NCBI RefSeq assembly: GCF_036884275.1
Contig: NZ_CP145607.1
Span: 744,001 to 808,000, forward strand
Source of the DNA: Sphingomonas kaistensis
GTDB taxonomy: Bacteria; Pseudomonadota; Alphaproteobacteria; Sphingomonadales; Sphingomonadaceae
Direction of reading: 5' to 3'
Length of the DNA stretch: 64,000 nt
Made by a program: the position numbers and the translations under genes. The notes beneath the pieces were generated by a model that was not told where the DNA came from, made no database searches, and was given only the letters and a program-made list of their open reading frames with translations. The first letter of the stretch is position 1. Each line of letters starts with the position of its first letter. Of this stretch, positions 1 to 8,732 are shown piece after piece.

Positions 1-192
1 CAACGCATCGACCTGTACGGCTTTTCCGGTGGCTCGCTGGCGCTGACCCGCATCAGCAGCGACCTTCCCCTCCTGCCCCGGCTCGACCCCGACGGTCGCC
101 TGCGCGTCCGGTTCGGCGGCGAGCTGTTCATCAGCGGCGATGCCGAAGGCGATTATCGCGGCGACGTTCCTATCACGGTGGATTATCTATGA
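1..192 (+). CDS. DUF4402-type protein, C-terminal fragment (5' end outside window)
   Basis: The reading frame is open from the first base and stops at TGA 190-192, leaving 63 visible residues. They end in a Gly-Asp-Tyr-Arg-Gly then Pro-Ile-Thr-Val-Asp-Tyr-Leu pattern, resembling the last beta-strands of the DUF4402 proteins elsewhere in this window. The stop overlaps the start of the next DUF4402 gene by four bases (ATGA), so the two are probably translated together. The N-terminus and any export signal lie outside the window. The family assignment rests only on this C-terminal pattern and on the neighbour. Confidence 0.6.
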   Translation, partial: QRIDLYGFSGGSLALTRISSDLPLLPRLDPDGRLRVRFGGELFISGDAEGDYRGDVPITVDYL

Positions 193-701
193 AGCGGATT
201 GCGGTCGTCGTCGGCGCCGGGGTGCTGACGCTGCTTTCCTCTCCCGCTGCGGCGCAGACCAGCACGACGGGACCCAAGGCGACCGCGACGGTCAAAGTCC
301 AGAAGCCGCTTCAGTTGACCGCGCTGCGCGATCTCCAGTTCGGAACGGTCCTGGTCGGCGCGTTCACGGGCACGCAGACCGTCACCATCGCTTCAACGGG
401 ACGGACCTGTGGCAGCGGATCGGGGCTGACCTGTTCGGGCACCTTCACCACCGCGCAATTCCGGTTGGTGGGATCGAACAACAGCGTTGCGCTGATCACC
501 TCGCCGACCCCCACGGTCAGTCTCAGCAACGGGGCCGGCGCAACCCTAGCGCTGACGCTCAGCTTCCCGTCGAGTGTGACTATCGACAACAGCGGCAATC
601 CGGGAAAGCTGTTCGAGGTAGGCGGCAGCCTCCCCTTCACCTCGACCATGGCCGACGGCATCTACACCGGCACCATCGATATCCAGGTCGCCTACCAGTA
701 A
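189..701 (+). CDS. DUF4402 domain-containing secreted protein
   Basis: 170 residues. Residues 1-23 form a signal peptide (basic start, hydrophobic core, Ala-Ala-Ala-Gln cleavage region). The mature part is rich in Thr, Ser, Gly and Val and shows the family pattern: Leu-Gln-Phe-Gly near residue 56, a Val-Thr-Ile strand, and a Gly-Ile-Tyr-Thr-Gly-Thr-Ile close to the C-terminus. DUF4402 proteins are predicted all-beta exported proteins, sometimes encoded beside chaperone-usher genes; their function is not established. The ATGA overlap with the preceding DUF4402 gene fixes the start at 189. A pilus or surface-subunit role is inference. Confidence 0.85.
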   Translation: MKRIAVVVGAGVLTLLSSPAAAQTSTTGPKATATVKVQKPLQLTALRDLQFGTVLVGAFTGTQTVTIASTGRTCGSGSGLTCSGTFTTAQFRLVGSNNSVALITSPTPTVSLSNGAGATLALTLSFPSSVTIDNSGNPGKLFEVGGSLPFTSTMADGIYTGTIDIQVAYQ

Positions 702-704
702 GCC

Positions 705-1562
705 TCAGCTCTGGGTGGTGTTTCCGCCGTCCGGATGGAGCACCTGGCCGGTCATGTAGCTGGCGTCCTCGCAGGCCAGGAACAGGAAGCTCGGAGCGAC
801 CTCGTTGGGCTGACCCGGGCGGCCCATCGGCGTATCCTTGCCGAATTCCGGCATCTTCTCGGGCGGCTGGCCGCCGAAGGGGTTGAGCGGGGTCCAGATC
901 GGACCCGGTGCGACGCCGTTCACGCGGATGCCCTGTTCGACCAGATTCTTGGCGAGGCTGCGGGTGAAGGCGGTGATCGCGCCCTTGGTGGCCGAATAAT
1001 CGAGCAGGATCGGCGCGCCCTTGTACATCGTTTCCGACGTGCAATTCACGATCGCCGCACCTTTCTTCAGATGCGGCATCGAGGCCTGGACCATGAAGAA
1101 CATCGAAAAGATGTTGCTCTGGAAGGTCCGCCGCATCTGTTCTTCGGTGATGTCCTCGATCTTTTCGTCGGGATGCTGCTCGCCCGCATTGTTGATCAGG
1201 ATGTCGAGCTGGCCGAAGGTGTCGACCACCTGCTGGACGGCCTTGAAGCAATGATCGCGGTCGCCGAGGTCGCCGGGAATGCAGATGGCGCGGCGGCCTT
1301 CGGCTTCGACGAACTTTATCGTGTCGGCGGCATCCTCATGCTCGTTGAGATAGAGGATCGCGACGTCTGCGCCTTCGCGGGCGAACAGTACCGCAACCGC
1401 GCGGCCGATGCCGCTGTCACCGCCGGTGACAATCGCCACCTTGCCCTTGAGCCGGCCCGAGCCCGCGTAACGCGGCTGCCATTCGGGCTTCGGGTCGAGC
1501 TCATGCTCGTTGCCGGGCAGCTTCGGCTCTTCGTGCGTGGGGGGATCGAGCACCTCGGCCAT
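705..1562 (-). CDS. SDR family NAD(P)-dependent oxidoreductase (YghA-like)
   Basis: 285 residues from the ATG at 1562. The frame is open much further upstream, but that part is low-complexity and runs antisense through the next small gene, so it is rejected. The cofactor motif Thr-Gly-Gly-Asp-Ser-Gly-Ile-Gly follows a 45-residue leader starting Met-Ala-Glu-Val-Leu-Asp, as in the YghA/GsiB-type extended SDR group. An Asn-Asn-Ala-Gly strand, a catalytic Ser region and a Tyr-Ser-Ala-Thr-Lys (YxxxK) motif are present. Substrate unknown; relatives act on aldehydes or sugars and are often general-stress genes. The stop lies 3 bp past the convergent DUF4402 gene. Confidence 0.9.
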   Translation of the reverse strand: MAEVLDPPTHEEPKLPGNEHELDPKPEWQPRYAGSGRLKGKVAIVTGGDSGIGRAVAVLFAREGADVAILYLNEHEDAADTIKFVEAEGRRAICIPGDLGDRDHCFKAVQQVVDTFGQLDILINNAGEQHPDEKIEDITEEQMRRTFQSNIFSMFFMVQASMPHLKKGAAIVNCTSETMYKGAPILLDYSATKGAITAFTRSLAKNLVEQGIRVNGVAPGPIWTPLNPFGGQPPEKMPEFGKDTPMGRPGQPNEVAPSFLFLACEDASYMTGQVLHPDGGNTTQS

Positions 1563-1566
1563 CGGC

Positions 1567-1815
1567 TCAACCCTGCTTGACGGCGAGACCGCGCGGGGTG
1601 GGCTTGCGCTCGACCGCGGCAGGGCTCTTGGCCGAGCGGCACTTGGCGACGATGGTCGGGAAATCGAAATCGGTGCTACCGGCAAGAACGTCGCCGCTCG
1701 CCGCTTCGCAGGCGGCAGCGCTTTCGTAGCGCGCGGGCGCAATCGCGACCTGCTGGCAGGCAGCGCCGCCGTCGGCGCAGCCCAGAATGGCAATGACGTA
1801 GGAAACCGGACCCAT
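1567..1815 (-). CDS. small conserved-looking hypothetical protein
   Basis: 82 residues starting Met-Gly-Pro-Val-Ser-Tyr-Val-Ile-Ala-Ile-Leu-Gly-Cys. The N-terminal half has cysteines at Gly-Cys-Ala-Asp-Gly-Gly and Ala-Cys-Gln-Gln plus two later ones; the C-terminal tail is basic. There is no clear signal peptide or membrane helix. It lies 4 bp upstream of the SDR gene on the same strand and may be cotranscribed with it. I do not recognise a family. Its position between two well-defined genes supports it being real, and no function is proposed. Confidence 0.6.
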   Translation of the reverse strand: MGPVSYVIAILGCADGGAACQQVAIAPARYESAAACEAASGDVLAGSTDFDFPTIVAKCRSAKSPAAVERKPTPRGLAVKQG

Positions 1816-1928
1816 GTGCTTAACCCCGCAAGGTGACTTACCCTAAAAACGGGGAAATAAGGCCGTTGTTCCAATCGTTTCGGCGGGGGGTTTGCGCCGT
1901 CCGGGGTGGCCACCTACCTAGGCTGGCA

Positions 1929-3749
1929 ATGCCCCCCGCCGAAACCGTTGCCCCGACCCGCGAACGCAGCGGTCTGAAAGTCCTGCTGCGCTTCCTGCCC
2001 TTCCTGTGGCCCGAAGGCCGCCCGGGGCTGAAGCTGCGCGTGGTGACGGCGTTCGTGATGGTGGTTGCCTCCATCACGCTGACCACCATCGTCCTGCCCA
2101 AGGCGTTCGGCGGCGCGGTCGACCGGATGACCACCGGCGCGCCCGATGCGGCGTCGGTGGCGCTGGCGCTGGTCGCCGCCTTTGCACTCGCCCGGTTCGG
2201 CGGGGTACTGCTCGACAATTTGCGCAACGGCATTTTCGAAACGGTCGGGCAGGAAGCGACCCGGCAGCTATCCGAGCAGACCTTCTCGCACCTTCACGGG
2301 CTGAGCCTGCGCTTCCATCTCGAGCGGCGGACCGGCGCGGTGACCAAGATCATCGAGCGGGGCAGCAAGAGCATCGACACCATGCTCTATTTCCTGCTGT
2401 TCAATCTGGCGCCGACCATCCTTCAGCTTGGCATCGTCGCGGTGCTGTTCTGGGTTCAGTTCGGACCCGGGCTGGTCGCCGCGACGGCGGTGGCGGTGAT
2501 CGCCTATATTGCCTTCACCAAGGCGGTGACCGACTGGCGCGTGCGGCTGCGCGAAGAATGGACCAGCCACGACACGGCGACCACCGCGCGGGCGGTCGAC
2601 AGCCTGCTCAACTTCGAGACGGTCAAATATTTCAACGCCGAAGCGCGCGAGCGGCGGCTCTACGGCCAGGCGGTCGAGAACCTCGCCCGCTCGACGGTTA
2701 AGATCGAGACCAGCCTCGCGGCGATGAACATCGGGCAGAGCCTGATCACCAACCTGCTGATGGGCGGGGCGATGGCCTACACCGTGTGGGGCTGGAGCCG
2801 CGGGCAGTTCACCACCGGTGACCTGGTGGTGGTGAACGCCCTGCTGACCCAGCTATTCCGGCCGCTCGACATGCTCGGCACAGTGTATCGGACGATCCGC
2901 CAAGGCCTGACAGATATGGACGAGATGTTCCGGCTGCTCGACACGCCCGAGGAGGTCAGCGACGCACCGGGCGCCCCGCCGCTTCACGTGGAACGCGGGC
3001 ATGTGCGGTTCGAGAACGTCCGCTTCGGCTATGAGGACGGGCGCGAAATCCTGAAGGGGGTGACGCTCGACGTACCGGCCGGGCAGACGGTGGCGGTGGT
3101 GGGGCCGAGCGGGGCGGGCAAGTCGACCCTCGCCCGGCTGCTGTTCCGCTTCTACGATCCGCAAGCCGGGCGGATCACGATCGACGGGCAGGACATCGCG
3201 CAGGTCCGCCAGGCCTCGCTGCGCGCCGCGATCGGGATCGTCCCGCAGGACACGGTGCTGTTCAACGACACGCTCGGCTACAACATCGCCTATGGCCGCG
3301 ACGATGCGAGTGCCGAGGCCGTGGCGCAGGCCGCGACGGGAGCCTCGCTCGACGCCTTCGTCCGCGCGCTGCCGGATGGATTCGAAAGCCGGGTCGGCGA
3401 GCGGGGCCTGAAGCTGTCGGGCGGCGAGAAGCAGCGGGTCGCCATCGCCCGCACCCTGGTCAAGAACCCACCGATCCTGATCCTCGACGAGGCGACCAGC
3501 GCGCTCGACAGCCGGACCGAGGAAGCGATCCTCGATACCCTCAGCGCAGTGTCGACCGGGCGCACCACCATCACCATCGCGCATCGGCTGTCGACCGTGG
3601 TCGATGCCGACCGGATCGTGGTGCTCGACGGCGGGCAGGTCGCCGAAGAAGGCAGCCACGCCGACCTGCTGCGACGCGGTGGCCTTTACGCCGACATGTG
3701 GGCGCGCCAGCAGGCCGAAAGCGAGCAGGCGGCCGAAGCCGCGGAATAA
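1929..3749 (+). CDS. Atm1-like ABC exporter (permease-ATPase half-transporter)
   Basis: 606 residues from ATG 1929; an ATG at 1833 in frame would add a 32-residue tail unlike the family. Residues 20-310 hold a six-helix exporter membrane domain. The nucleotide-binding domain has Walker A Gly-Pro-Ser-Gly-Ala-Gly-Lys-Ser near 395, the signature Leu-Ser-Gly-Gly-Glu-Lys-Gln-Arg near 496 and Walker B Ile-Leu-Ile-Leu-Asp-Glu-Ala near 520. The sequence is closest to the Atm1/ABCB7/HMT group, inner-membrane homodimers exporting glutathione-linked sulfur or metal compounds for Fe-S and heavy-metal homeostasis. The exact substrate cannot be read from sequence. Confidence 0.9.
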   Translation: MPPAETVAPTRERSGLKVLLRFLPFLWPEGRPGLKLRVVTAFVMVVASITLTTIVLPKAFGGAVDRMTTGAPDAASVALALVAAFALARFGGVLLDNLRNGIFETVGQEATRQLSEQTFSHLHGLSLRFHLERRTGAVTKIIERGSKSIDTMLYFLLFNLAPTILQLGIVAVLFWVQFGPGLVAATAVAVIAYIAFTKAVTDWRVRLREEWTSHDTATTARAVDSLLNFETVKYFNAEARERRLYGQAVENLARSTVKIETSLAAMNIGQSLITNLLMGGAMAYTVWGWSRGQFTTGDLVVVNALLTQLFRPLDMLGTVYRTIRQGLTDMDEMFRLLDTPEEVSDAPGAPPLHVERGHVRFENVRFGYEDGREILKGVTLDVPAGQTVAVVGPSGAGKSTLARLLFRFYDPQAGRITIDGQDIAQVRQASLRAAIGIVPQDTVLFNDTLGYNIAYGRDDASAEAVAQAATGASLDAFVRALPDGFESRVGERGLKLSGGEKQRVAIARTLVKNPPILILDEATSALDSRTEEAILDTLSAVSTGRTTITIAHRLSTVVDADRIVVLDGGQVAEEGSHADLLRRGGLYADMWARQQAESEQAAEAAE

Positions 3750-3767
3750 ACGTTCGCCCGGGACGCC

Positions 3768-3784
3768 GATGCGCATGACGCATC
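3768..3784. terminator. small hairpin between convergent genes
   Basis: GATGCG (3768-3773) and CGCATC (3779-3784) form a perfect 6-bp stem with a 5-base loop. It sits in the 53-bp gap between the convergent ABC exporter and the next gene. There is no T-run, so terminator activity is only a guess. Confidence 0.3.
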
Positions 3785-3802
3785 CGCAGCCTGCAAGCCT
3801 AT

Positions 3803-4282
3803 CTATTTATGGACGTAAGCGAACCGGACGGAGGCGCCCTTCTTGGTCACGCGCACTGGCTGCATCAGATAGATGGCTTCCTTGCGCGCGCCCCGGACGA
3901 GATCGTCGCTATAGGCTTCACGACCTGCGCGAGAGAGCAGGGTCACGAAATAGTCGCCGGGCGCGACATTGCCGAACCGGAAGCCGACCAAATTGCCATA
4001 GCCGCGCCAATCGTAGCAGCGCGTCTCCCGACTTCCCGGTTCCTGCCCCTCCGCCATGCGCGCAGTCACCACTTCGGCTGGCACCTTGAGCGCCGACGAC
4101 TCCAGCGAACCGAATCGTGCGAGAATTGCCTGCTCCGTCTCCGGCGTGCGGGGAACCAGTTTCGCCGCATTACACCCGACCGGATCGCCGCCGATCGTGA
4201 TGTCGACCCGACCTTGCACCGTTCCGGCCGTCGCGGCGGTTGCGCCAAGCCCGATCAAGACGCCAAAAAGAATGGATCGCAT
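3803..4282 (-). CDS. secreted hypothetical protein
   Basis: 159 residues with an N-terminal signal peptide (residues 1-19, ending Thr-Ala-Ala-Thr-Ala-Gly). The mature part starts with a short beta-rich stretch (Val-Gln-Gly-Arg-Val-Asp-Ile) and contains one Cys near each end, in Gly-Cys-Asn-Ala and Thr-Arg-Cys-Tyr-Asp-Trp, which could pair in the periplasm. A Gly-Asp-Tyr-Phe-Val-Thr-Leu motif resembles carboxypeptidase-regulatory-like folds, but I cannot assign a family. It is convergent with the ABC exporter and preceded by 133 bp without an obvious gene. Confidence 0.7.
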   Translation of the reverse strand: MRSILFGVLIGLGATAATAGTVQGRVDITIGGDPVGCNAAKLVPRTPETEQAILARFGSLESSALKVPAEVVTARMAEGQEPGSRETRCYDWRGYGNLVGFRFGNVAPGDYFVTLLSRAGREAYSDDLVRGARKEAIYLMQPVRVTKKGASVRFAYVHK

Positions 4283-4415
4283 GGTGTCACTCCAGTTCTC
4301 GGCACTGGGTCAACCTATGCCCCGATCCTGACCGAGGCATGAATGAAGCTCTCGGCGAAGACACCGTAAGGGCGCAGCGGCCGGAATAAAATGAGGTCTC
4401 GCCATTCCGGCGCGA

Positions 4416-5861
4416 TCAGTTCGCCGCCGTGCTCCACCCCAGCCGGGGAATTGCAATGCTGCGCTTGCCGCTGAGGTCGGTGCGGGTGACGATCAGGTCG
4501 CGGCTTTCGATATAGCTCAAGAGACGGCGGGCGCGGCCGAGGCTGGCGGTGCCGTAGCTTTGCGCGATCGCTTCGTCCGACGGGGTCGGCTGGCGATCGC
4601 GGGCGGCGCGGGCGAGCAGCAGGAAGGGGCCAAGCATGTCTTCGGGCAGGCCCTGCGCCGCGTCCAGCGCGGGCTGCCAGTCGGGATCCTCGGTGAAGAT
4701 GCCGGCGCGGGCCATGGCGAGGCGGCGGGAGAATGCGGGAAGGTCAAGCGGGGACGGCGCCACGCCCGCCATCCGCAAGCGCACGGTGAAATCCTGGAAC
4801 AGCACCGCGGCGGAGCGCCCGCTGCTATCGCTGTCGCCGACCATCGCTTCGAGCACCGTGGCAACGGCATTCACCTGTTCTTCGTCCGATTTTTCCGGAA
4901 GCGAAGGCGCCGGTGCGGCCTTCTTGGCGGCGAGCTGTTCGAGCAAGGTCTCGGACGGCGGGGCGGCGGGGGCCTTCTTCGGCGCGGGCGCGGGCTCGAA
5001 GTCGAAACCGGGCTGAAACAGCAATTGCTGCAGATTCTCGCCCGGTGTGGCGACCGGCAGAGGCACGAGCTTCGGGCTCATCGACCGGGCGCGGGTCTCG
5101 ACCTCGCCGATCGCCACCGACAGCGGGCGGCGCGAGATGGCGGGCCCGAGCGCGAGGAAGGTCCCGCGCGGCAGATCGCGGATCGCTTCGGCCTGGCGCC
5201 GTTCCATGCCGAGGAGGTCGGCGGCGCGGGCCATGTCGATGTCGAGAAAGGTCCGGCCCATCAGGAAATTGGACGCCTCGGCGGCGACGTTCTTGGCGAG
5301 CTTGGCGAGGCGCTGAGTGGCGATGATGCCGGCGAGGCCACGCTTGCGGCCGCGGCACATGAGGTTGGTCATCGCGCTGAGCGAGGCGCGGCGAACGTCT
5401 TCCGCAACCTCGCCGCCGCCGGTCGGCGCGAATAACTGCGCTTCGTCGACTACCACCAGTGCGGGATACCAATGATCGCGCGGGGCATCGAACAGGGCGG
5501 CGAGAAAGGCCGCGGCGCAGCGCATCTGGCTTTCGGCTTCCAGCCCTTCGAGGCTGAGCACGACCGAGGCGCGATGCTCGCGGATGCGGGCGGCGGCGCG
5601 GGCGATCTCCTTTTCGTCATGCTCCGAGGCCTCGATCGCGAGGTGGCCATAGGGGCCGGCGAGGGTGACGAAATCGCCTTCGGGATCGATGATGATCTGC
5701 TGTACCTGCCCCGCGCTCTTTTCGAGCAGGCGGCGCAGCAGGTGCGACTTGCCGCTCCCCGAATTGCCCTGGACGAGCAGGCGGGTGGCAAGCAGTTCTT
5801 CCAGATCGATGGTGATGGGCTTGCCTTGCGGCGACAGGCCCATGTCGACGGCGACGGTCAT
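4416..5861 (-). CDS. HerA/DUF87-like ATP-binding protein
   Basis: 481 residues from the ATG at 5861. The open frame continues upstream as an antisense shadow of the membrane-protein gene. Walker A Gly-Asn-Ser-Gly-Ser-Gly-Lys-Ser lies near residue 33, followed by Asp-Pro-Glu-Gly-Asp, and Walker B Val-Val-Val-Asp-Glu-Ala-Gln near 138. This is the layout of HerA/FtsK-superfamily ATPases of the DUF87 type, which pump DNA or proteins as hexamers. A Pro/Ala/Lys-rich linker around 285-320 separates a C-terminal alpha-helical part. The ATG overlaps the stop of the upstream membrane gene (ATGA). No NurA partner is nearby, so its process is unknown. Confidence 0.8.
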   Translation of the reverse strand: MTVAVDMGLSPQGKPITIDLEELLATRLLVQGNSGSGKSHLLRRLLEKSAGQVQQIIIDPEGDFVTLAGPYGHLAIEASEHDEKEIARAAARIREHRASVVLSLEGLEAESQMRCAAAFLAALFDAPRDHWYPALVVVDEAQLFAPTGGGEVAEDVRRASLSAMTNLMCRGRKRGLAGIIATQRLAKLAKNVAAEASNFLMGRTFLDIDMARAADLLGMERRQAEAIRDLPRGTFLALGPAISRRPLSVAIGEVETRARSMSPKLVPLPVATPGENLQQLLFQPGFDFEPAPAPKKAPAAPPSETLLEQLAAKKAAPAPSLPEKSDEEQVNAVATVLEAMVGDSDSSGRSAAVLFQDFTVRLRMAGVAPSPLDLPAFSRRLAMARAGIFTEDPDWQPALDAAQGLPEDMLGPFLLLARAARDRQPTPSDEAIAQSYGTASLGRARRLLSYIESRDLIVTRTDLSGKRSIAIPRLGWSTAAN

Positions 5862-6445
5862 GTGGTGGCGGTGCGAGCCTCCGTGGAGGCGGCGGCGGCG
5901 GCGCCGACCGGGCGCATGACGGCGAGCGAATAGAGGTAAGCGACGACCACCACCGCGCAGATGGCGCTTGCCGTCCACGGCATCGGGCAGAGCCCGTAAG
6001 CGAGGTAGCAGCCGATGCCGCGGGCGACCGCGTGGATCGTTCCGCTGGGATCGTCGGCGGCCCAGCCGAAGGGGATCCACACCACGCCCGCCAGGACCGC
6101 CATGCCGAGCAGGATCAGCAACGGTTGCCCGCCCTTCGCGCCGATCACTGCCAGCGGAATGGTCAGCGCGACCATGACGATGCCGAGCAGGAACAGCTTG
6201 AGCAACGGATTGTCGCTCCTGCCGAACAGATTGCGACCGCGCGTCCGGTCGATGACGAACGCTAGCGGCATGATCACGGCCATGATGTAGAGCGAGGCGT
6301 TGGCGACCGTCCGCTCAGGCACGAACGCCGCGGCAATTCCCAGCGCAGCCCAGGTCAGCATGCCGGCGATCGGCATCGCGTTGGTGCTGGTGGCGCGGAA
6401 GTCTGCCTGAAGCTCGGCCAGGCTGCGGTCGGTCATGCTCATCAT
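5858..6445 (-). CDS. integral membrane protein, possibly DUF7010-like
   Basis: 195 residues with about six predicted transmembrane helices between residue 28 and 180, a charged Arg-Thr-Arg-Gly-Arg loop after the second helix, and an Ala-rich C-terminus. Three in-frame ATGs crowd the start (Met-Met-Ser-Met), so the true start is uncertain by three residues. It overlaps the downstream HerA-like ATPase by four bases and is divergent from recQ. The resemblance to DUF7010 membrane proteins is from memory and weak; function unknown. Confidence 0.7.
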   Translation of the reverse strand: MMSMTDRSLAELQADFRATSTNAMPIAGMLTWAALGIAAAFVPERTVANASLYIMAVIMPLAFVIDRTRGRNLFGRSDNPLLKLFLLGIVMVALTIPLAVIGAKGGQPLLILLGMAVLAGVVWIPFGWAADDPSGTIHAVARGIGCYLAYGLCPMPWTASAICAVVVVAYLYSLAVMRPVGAAAAASTEARTATT

Positions 6446-6530
6446 GTGCTCCCCTTGCCCGTCGTTTGACGATGCCCTCTCCGCATTACAAGGTTGCGCA
6501 CGCTCGGACCGGCCGCCAAGGCCCTTTTCT

Positions 6531-8288
6531 GTGACCGACCCGCATCAGCTTTTGAAACAAGTCTTTGGATTCGACCACTTCCGCGGGGTGCAGGAAGAGG
6601 TGATCGGGCGCGTGCTGGCGGGGCGGCATACGCTCGCGATCATGCCGACGGGGGCGGGCAAATCGCTCTGCTATCAGCTGCCGGCGCTGGCGCTGGAGGG
6701 CACGGCGCTGGTGATCTCGCCGCTGATCGCGCTGATGCACGACCAGATCCGCTCGGCCGAAGCGCTTGGCATCCGCGCCGCGTCGCTGACCAGTGCCGAC
6801 GATCGCGAAGCGGTGGTGCGGCGGCTGCGCGAGGGAGAGCTCGATCTGCTGTATGTCGCGCCCGAACGGGCCACAGGCGAGGGATTCCGGCGGCTGATCG
6901 ACCGCGTGCCGCTGTCGCTGATCGCGATCGACGAAGCGCATTGCGTCAGCGAATGGGGGCATGATTTCCGCCCCGACTACCGGCTGCTGCGCGGGCTGCT
7001 CGACGATCATCCCGAACTGCCACGCCTCGCGCTGACGGCGACCGCCGATCCGCGCACCCGGGCCGACGTACTAATTCAGCTCGGCATTCCCGAGGACGGG
7101 CTGATCGTCTCGGGCTTCGACCGCCCCAATATCCGCTATCACATCCGCGACCGGGACAGCGGCGGGCGGCAGATCGTCGCGCTGCTGGCCGAGCGGCCCG
7201 GCCCCGCCATCGTCTATGCGACCAGCCGGCGCGAGACCGAGAGCCTTGCCGCGCAGATCGCGGCGAGCGGGCGGCCCGCGCTGCCGTATCACGCCGGGCT
7301 CGATCCCGCCGTGCGCGCGGCGAACCAAGCAGCGTTCGTGGCGTCGGAAGAGATGGTGATGGCGGCAACCATCGCGTTCGGGATGGGGATCGACAAACCC
7401 GATGTGCGCACCGTGATCCATGCCGGCAGCCCGAAGTCGATCGAGGCTTATTATCAGGAGACCGGCCGCGCCGGGCGTGACGGGGAGCCGGCCGAAGCGC
7501 ATTTGCTTTGGGCGGCCAAGGATTTCGCCCTCGCCCGGCAGCGGATCGAGGAAGTGCCCGCCGAGCGGCAGGGCGAGGAGCGCAATCGCCTTGCCAGCCT
7601 TGCCGCCTTTATCGAATCCACCGCTTGCCGCCGCGCGATCCTGCTGCGGCATTTCGGGGAGGAGCCGCCCGAGCACTGCGGCAATTGCGACAATTGCCTC
7701 AACCCGCCCATGACGGTCGAGGTGACCGAAGTCGCCCGCAAATTGCTGTCTGCCGCCTTCCGCACCGAAATGCGCTTCGGGGTCGGCCATCTGGCCGACG
7801 TGCTGGCGGGCAAGGAGACCGACAAGGTCTTTTCGAACAATCACCACCGGTTGAGCGTGTTCGGCATCTGCAGCGCGGACGAACTGGCGCTGGTCCAGCC
7901 GGTCTCTCGCGCCCTGATCGCCCGCGACGCGCTTCGGGCCGATGCGTATGGCGGCCTCAGCTTCGGGCCCGGCGCGCGCGGGATTCTGAAGGGCGGCGAG
8001 GAAGTGCGGATCGCGCTGCCGCCGCCCAAGAAGCCGCGACGCCGGCGGGGCGAGGTCGCGGAGGGACCGGCCGATCCGTTGTTCGACGCGTTGCGCGAGG
8101 AACGGCGGCGGCTGGCCAAGGAAGGCGCGGTGCCGCCTTATGTCATCTTTCACGATTCGACGTTGCGGGAGATTGCGGCAGCACGGCCGGGCACGCTGGA
8201 CGAGCTTGGCCGGGTGCAGGGCGTCGGCGCGGCCAAGCTCGAGCGTTACGGTCAAGCGATGCTGGGCGTGGTGCGCAGTCACGGCTAA
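6531..8288 (+). CDS. recQ: ATP-dependent DNA helicase RecQ
   Basis: 585 residues from GTG 6531 (Val-Thr-Asp-Pro-His-Gln-Leu-Leu). An upstream in-frame start at 6435 would overlap the divergent membrane gene and add 32 non-family residues. Walker A Pro-Thr-Gly-Ala-Gly-Lys-Ser lies near residue 42, the DEAH box near 134, and motif VI in Gln-Glu-Thr-Gly-Arg-Ala-Gly-Arg-Asp-Gly. The zinc-binding domain has four cysteines (Cys-Arg-Arg-Ala, then Cys-Gly-Asn-Cys-Asp-Asn-Cys). An RQC region and a C-terminal HRDC domain complete the usual architecture. It unwinds DNA 3'-5' in recombination and replication-fork repair. Confidence 0.96.
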   Translation: MTDPHQLLKQVFGFDHFRGVQEEVIGRVLAGRHTLAIMPTGAGKSLCYQLPALALEGTALVISPLIALMHDQIRSAEALGIRAASLTSADDREAVVRRLREGELDLLYVAPERATGEGFRRLIDRVPLSLIAIDEAHCVSEWGHDFRPDYRLLRGLLDDHPELPRLALTATADPRTRADVLIQLGIPEDGLIVSGFDRPNIRYHIRDRDSGGRQIVALLAERPGPAIVYATSRRETESLAAQIAASGRPALPYHAGLDPAVRAANQAAFVASEEMVMAATIAFGMGIDKPDVRTVIHAGSPKSIEAYYQETGRAGRDGEPAEAHLLWAAKDFALARQRIEEVPAERQGEERNRLASLAAFIESTACRRAILLRHFGEEPPEHCGNCDNCLNPPMTVEVTEVARKLLSAAFRTEMRFGVGHLADVLAGKETDKVFSNNHHRLSVFGICSADELALVQPVSRALIARDALRADAYGGLSFGPGARGILKGGEEVRIALPPPKKPRRRRGEVAEGPADPLFDALREERRRLAKEGAVPPYVIFHDSTLREIAAARPGTLDELGRVQGVGAAKLERYGQAMLGVVRSHG

Positions 8289-8318
8289 GATGGCCCCGCA
8301 ACCGAGAGGAACCGCAGG

Positions 8319-8732
8319 ATGACCGAGTTCAAATCGCTGGACGATCACACTCTGGTTTCGGGCCAGATCAGCGTTGCCGACCTTGCGGAAGCGCGGCGGC
8401 ATGGCGTCACCATGATCGTCAACAATCGCCCCGACGGCGAGGACGACGGCCAGCCGACCAGCGCCGAGATCGAGGCGGCGGCCGACGCGGTGGGAATCGA
8501 TTATCGCCACATCCCGATCGCCCGCGGCATGGGCCCGGCGCAGATAGAGGAGATGGTCTCGGCCCGAAGCGAGCTCGGCGATGGCAAGATGCTGGCCTAT
8601 TGCCGCTCGGGCATGCGCTCGACCCTCGCCTGGGCGGTCGCCTGCCGTGAAGCCGGCGTGCCGCGCGAGGAGCTGGAGGAAAAGGCCCACGGCGCGGGCT
8701 TCAGCCTGGCGGCAGTAGATCACCTTCTCTGA
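8319..8732 (+). CDS. TIGR01244-type sulfur transferase/phosphatase-like protein
   Basis: 137 residues. The fold signature of the beta-lactamase-hydrolase-like family is present: an N-terminal Ser-Gly-Gln-Ile, an Ile-Val-Asn-Asn-Arg-Pro-Asp-Gly-Glu strand-turn, and the catalytic-loop motif Tyr-Cys-Arg-Ser-Gly-Met-Arg-Ser near residue 95. Family members are tyrosine-phosphatase-fold proteins linked to sulfide metabolism in fusions such as Blh; this one is the stand-alone domain. It follows recQ by 30 bp and may share its transcript. The last 32 bp overlap the convergent DUF2007 gene. Confidence 0.85.
   Translation: MTEFKSLDDHTLVSGQISVADLAEARRHGVTMIVNNRPDGEDDGQPTSAEIEAAADAVGIDYRHIPIARGMGPAQIEEMVSARSELGDGKMLAYCRSGMRSTLAWAVACREAGVPREELEEKAHGAGFSLAAVDHLL

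Noticed and set aside
1563..1913. N-terminal extension of the SDR gene
   Set aside because: The added residues are Pro/Arg/Ser-rich and overlap another gene and the ABC exporter promoter; the family start is at 1562.
5862..6080. N-terminal extension of the HerA-like ATPase
   Set aside because: Arg-rich shadow of the membrane-protein gene; the ATGA overlap and motif position favour the start at 5861.
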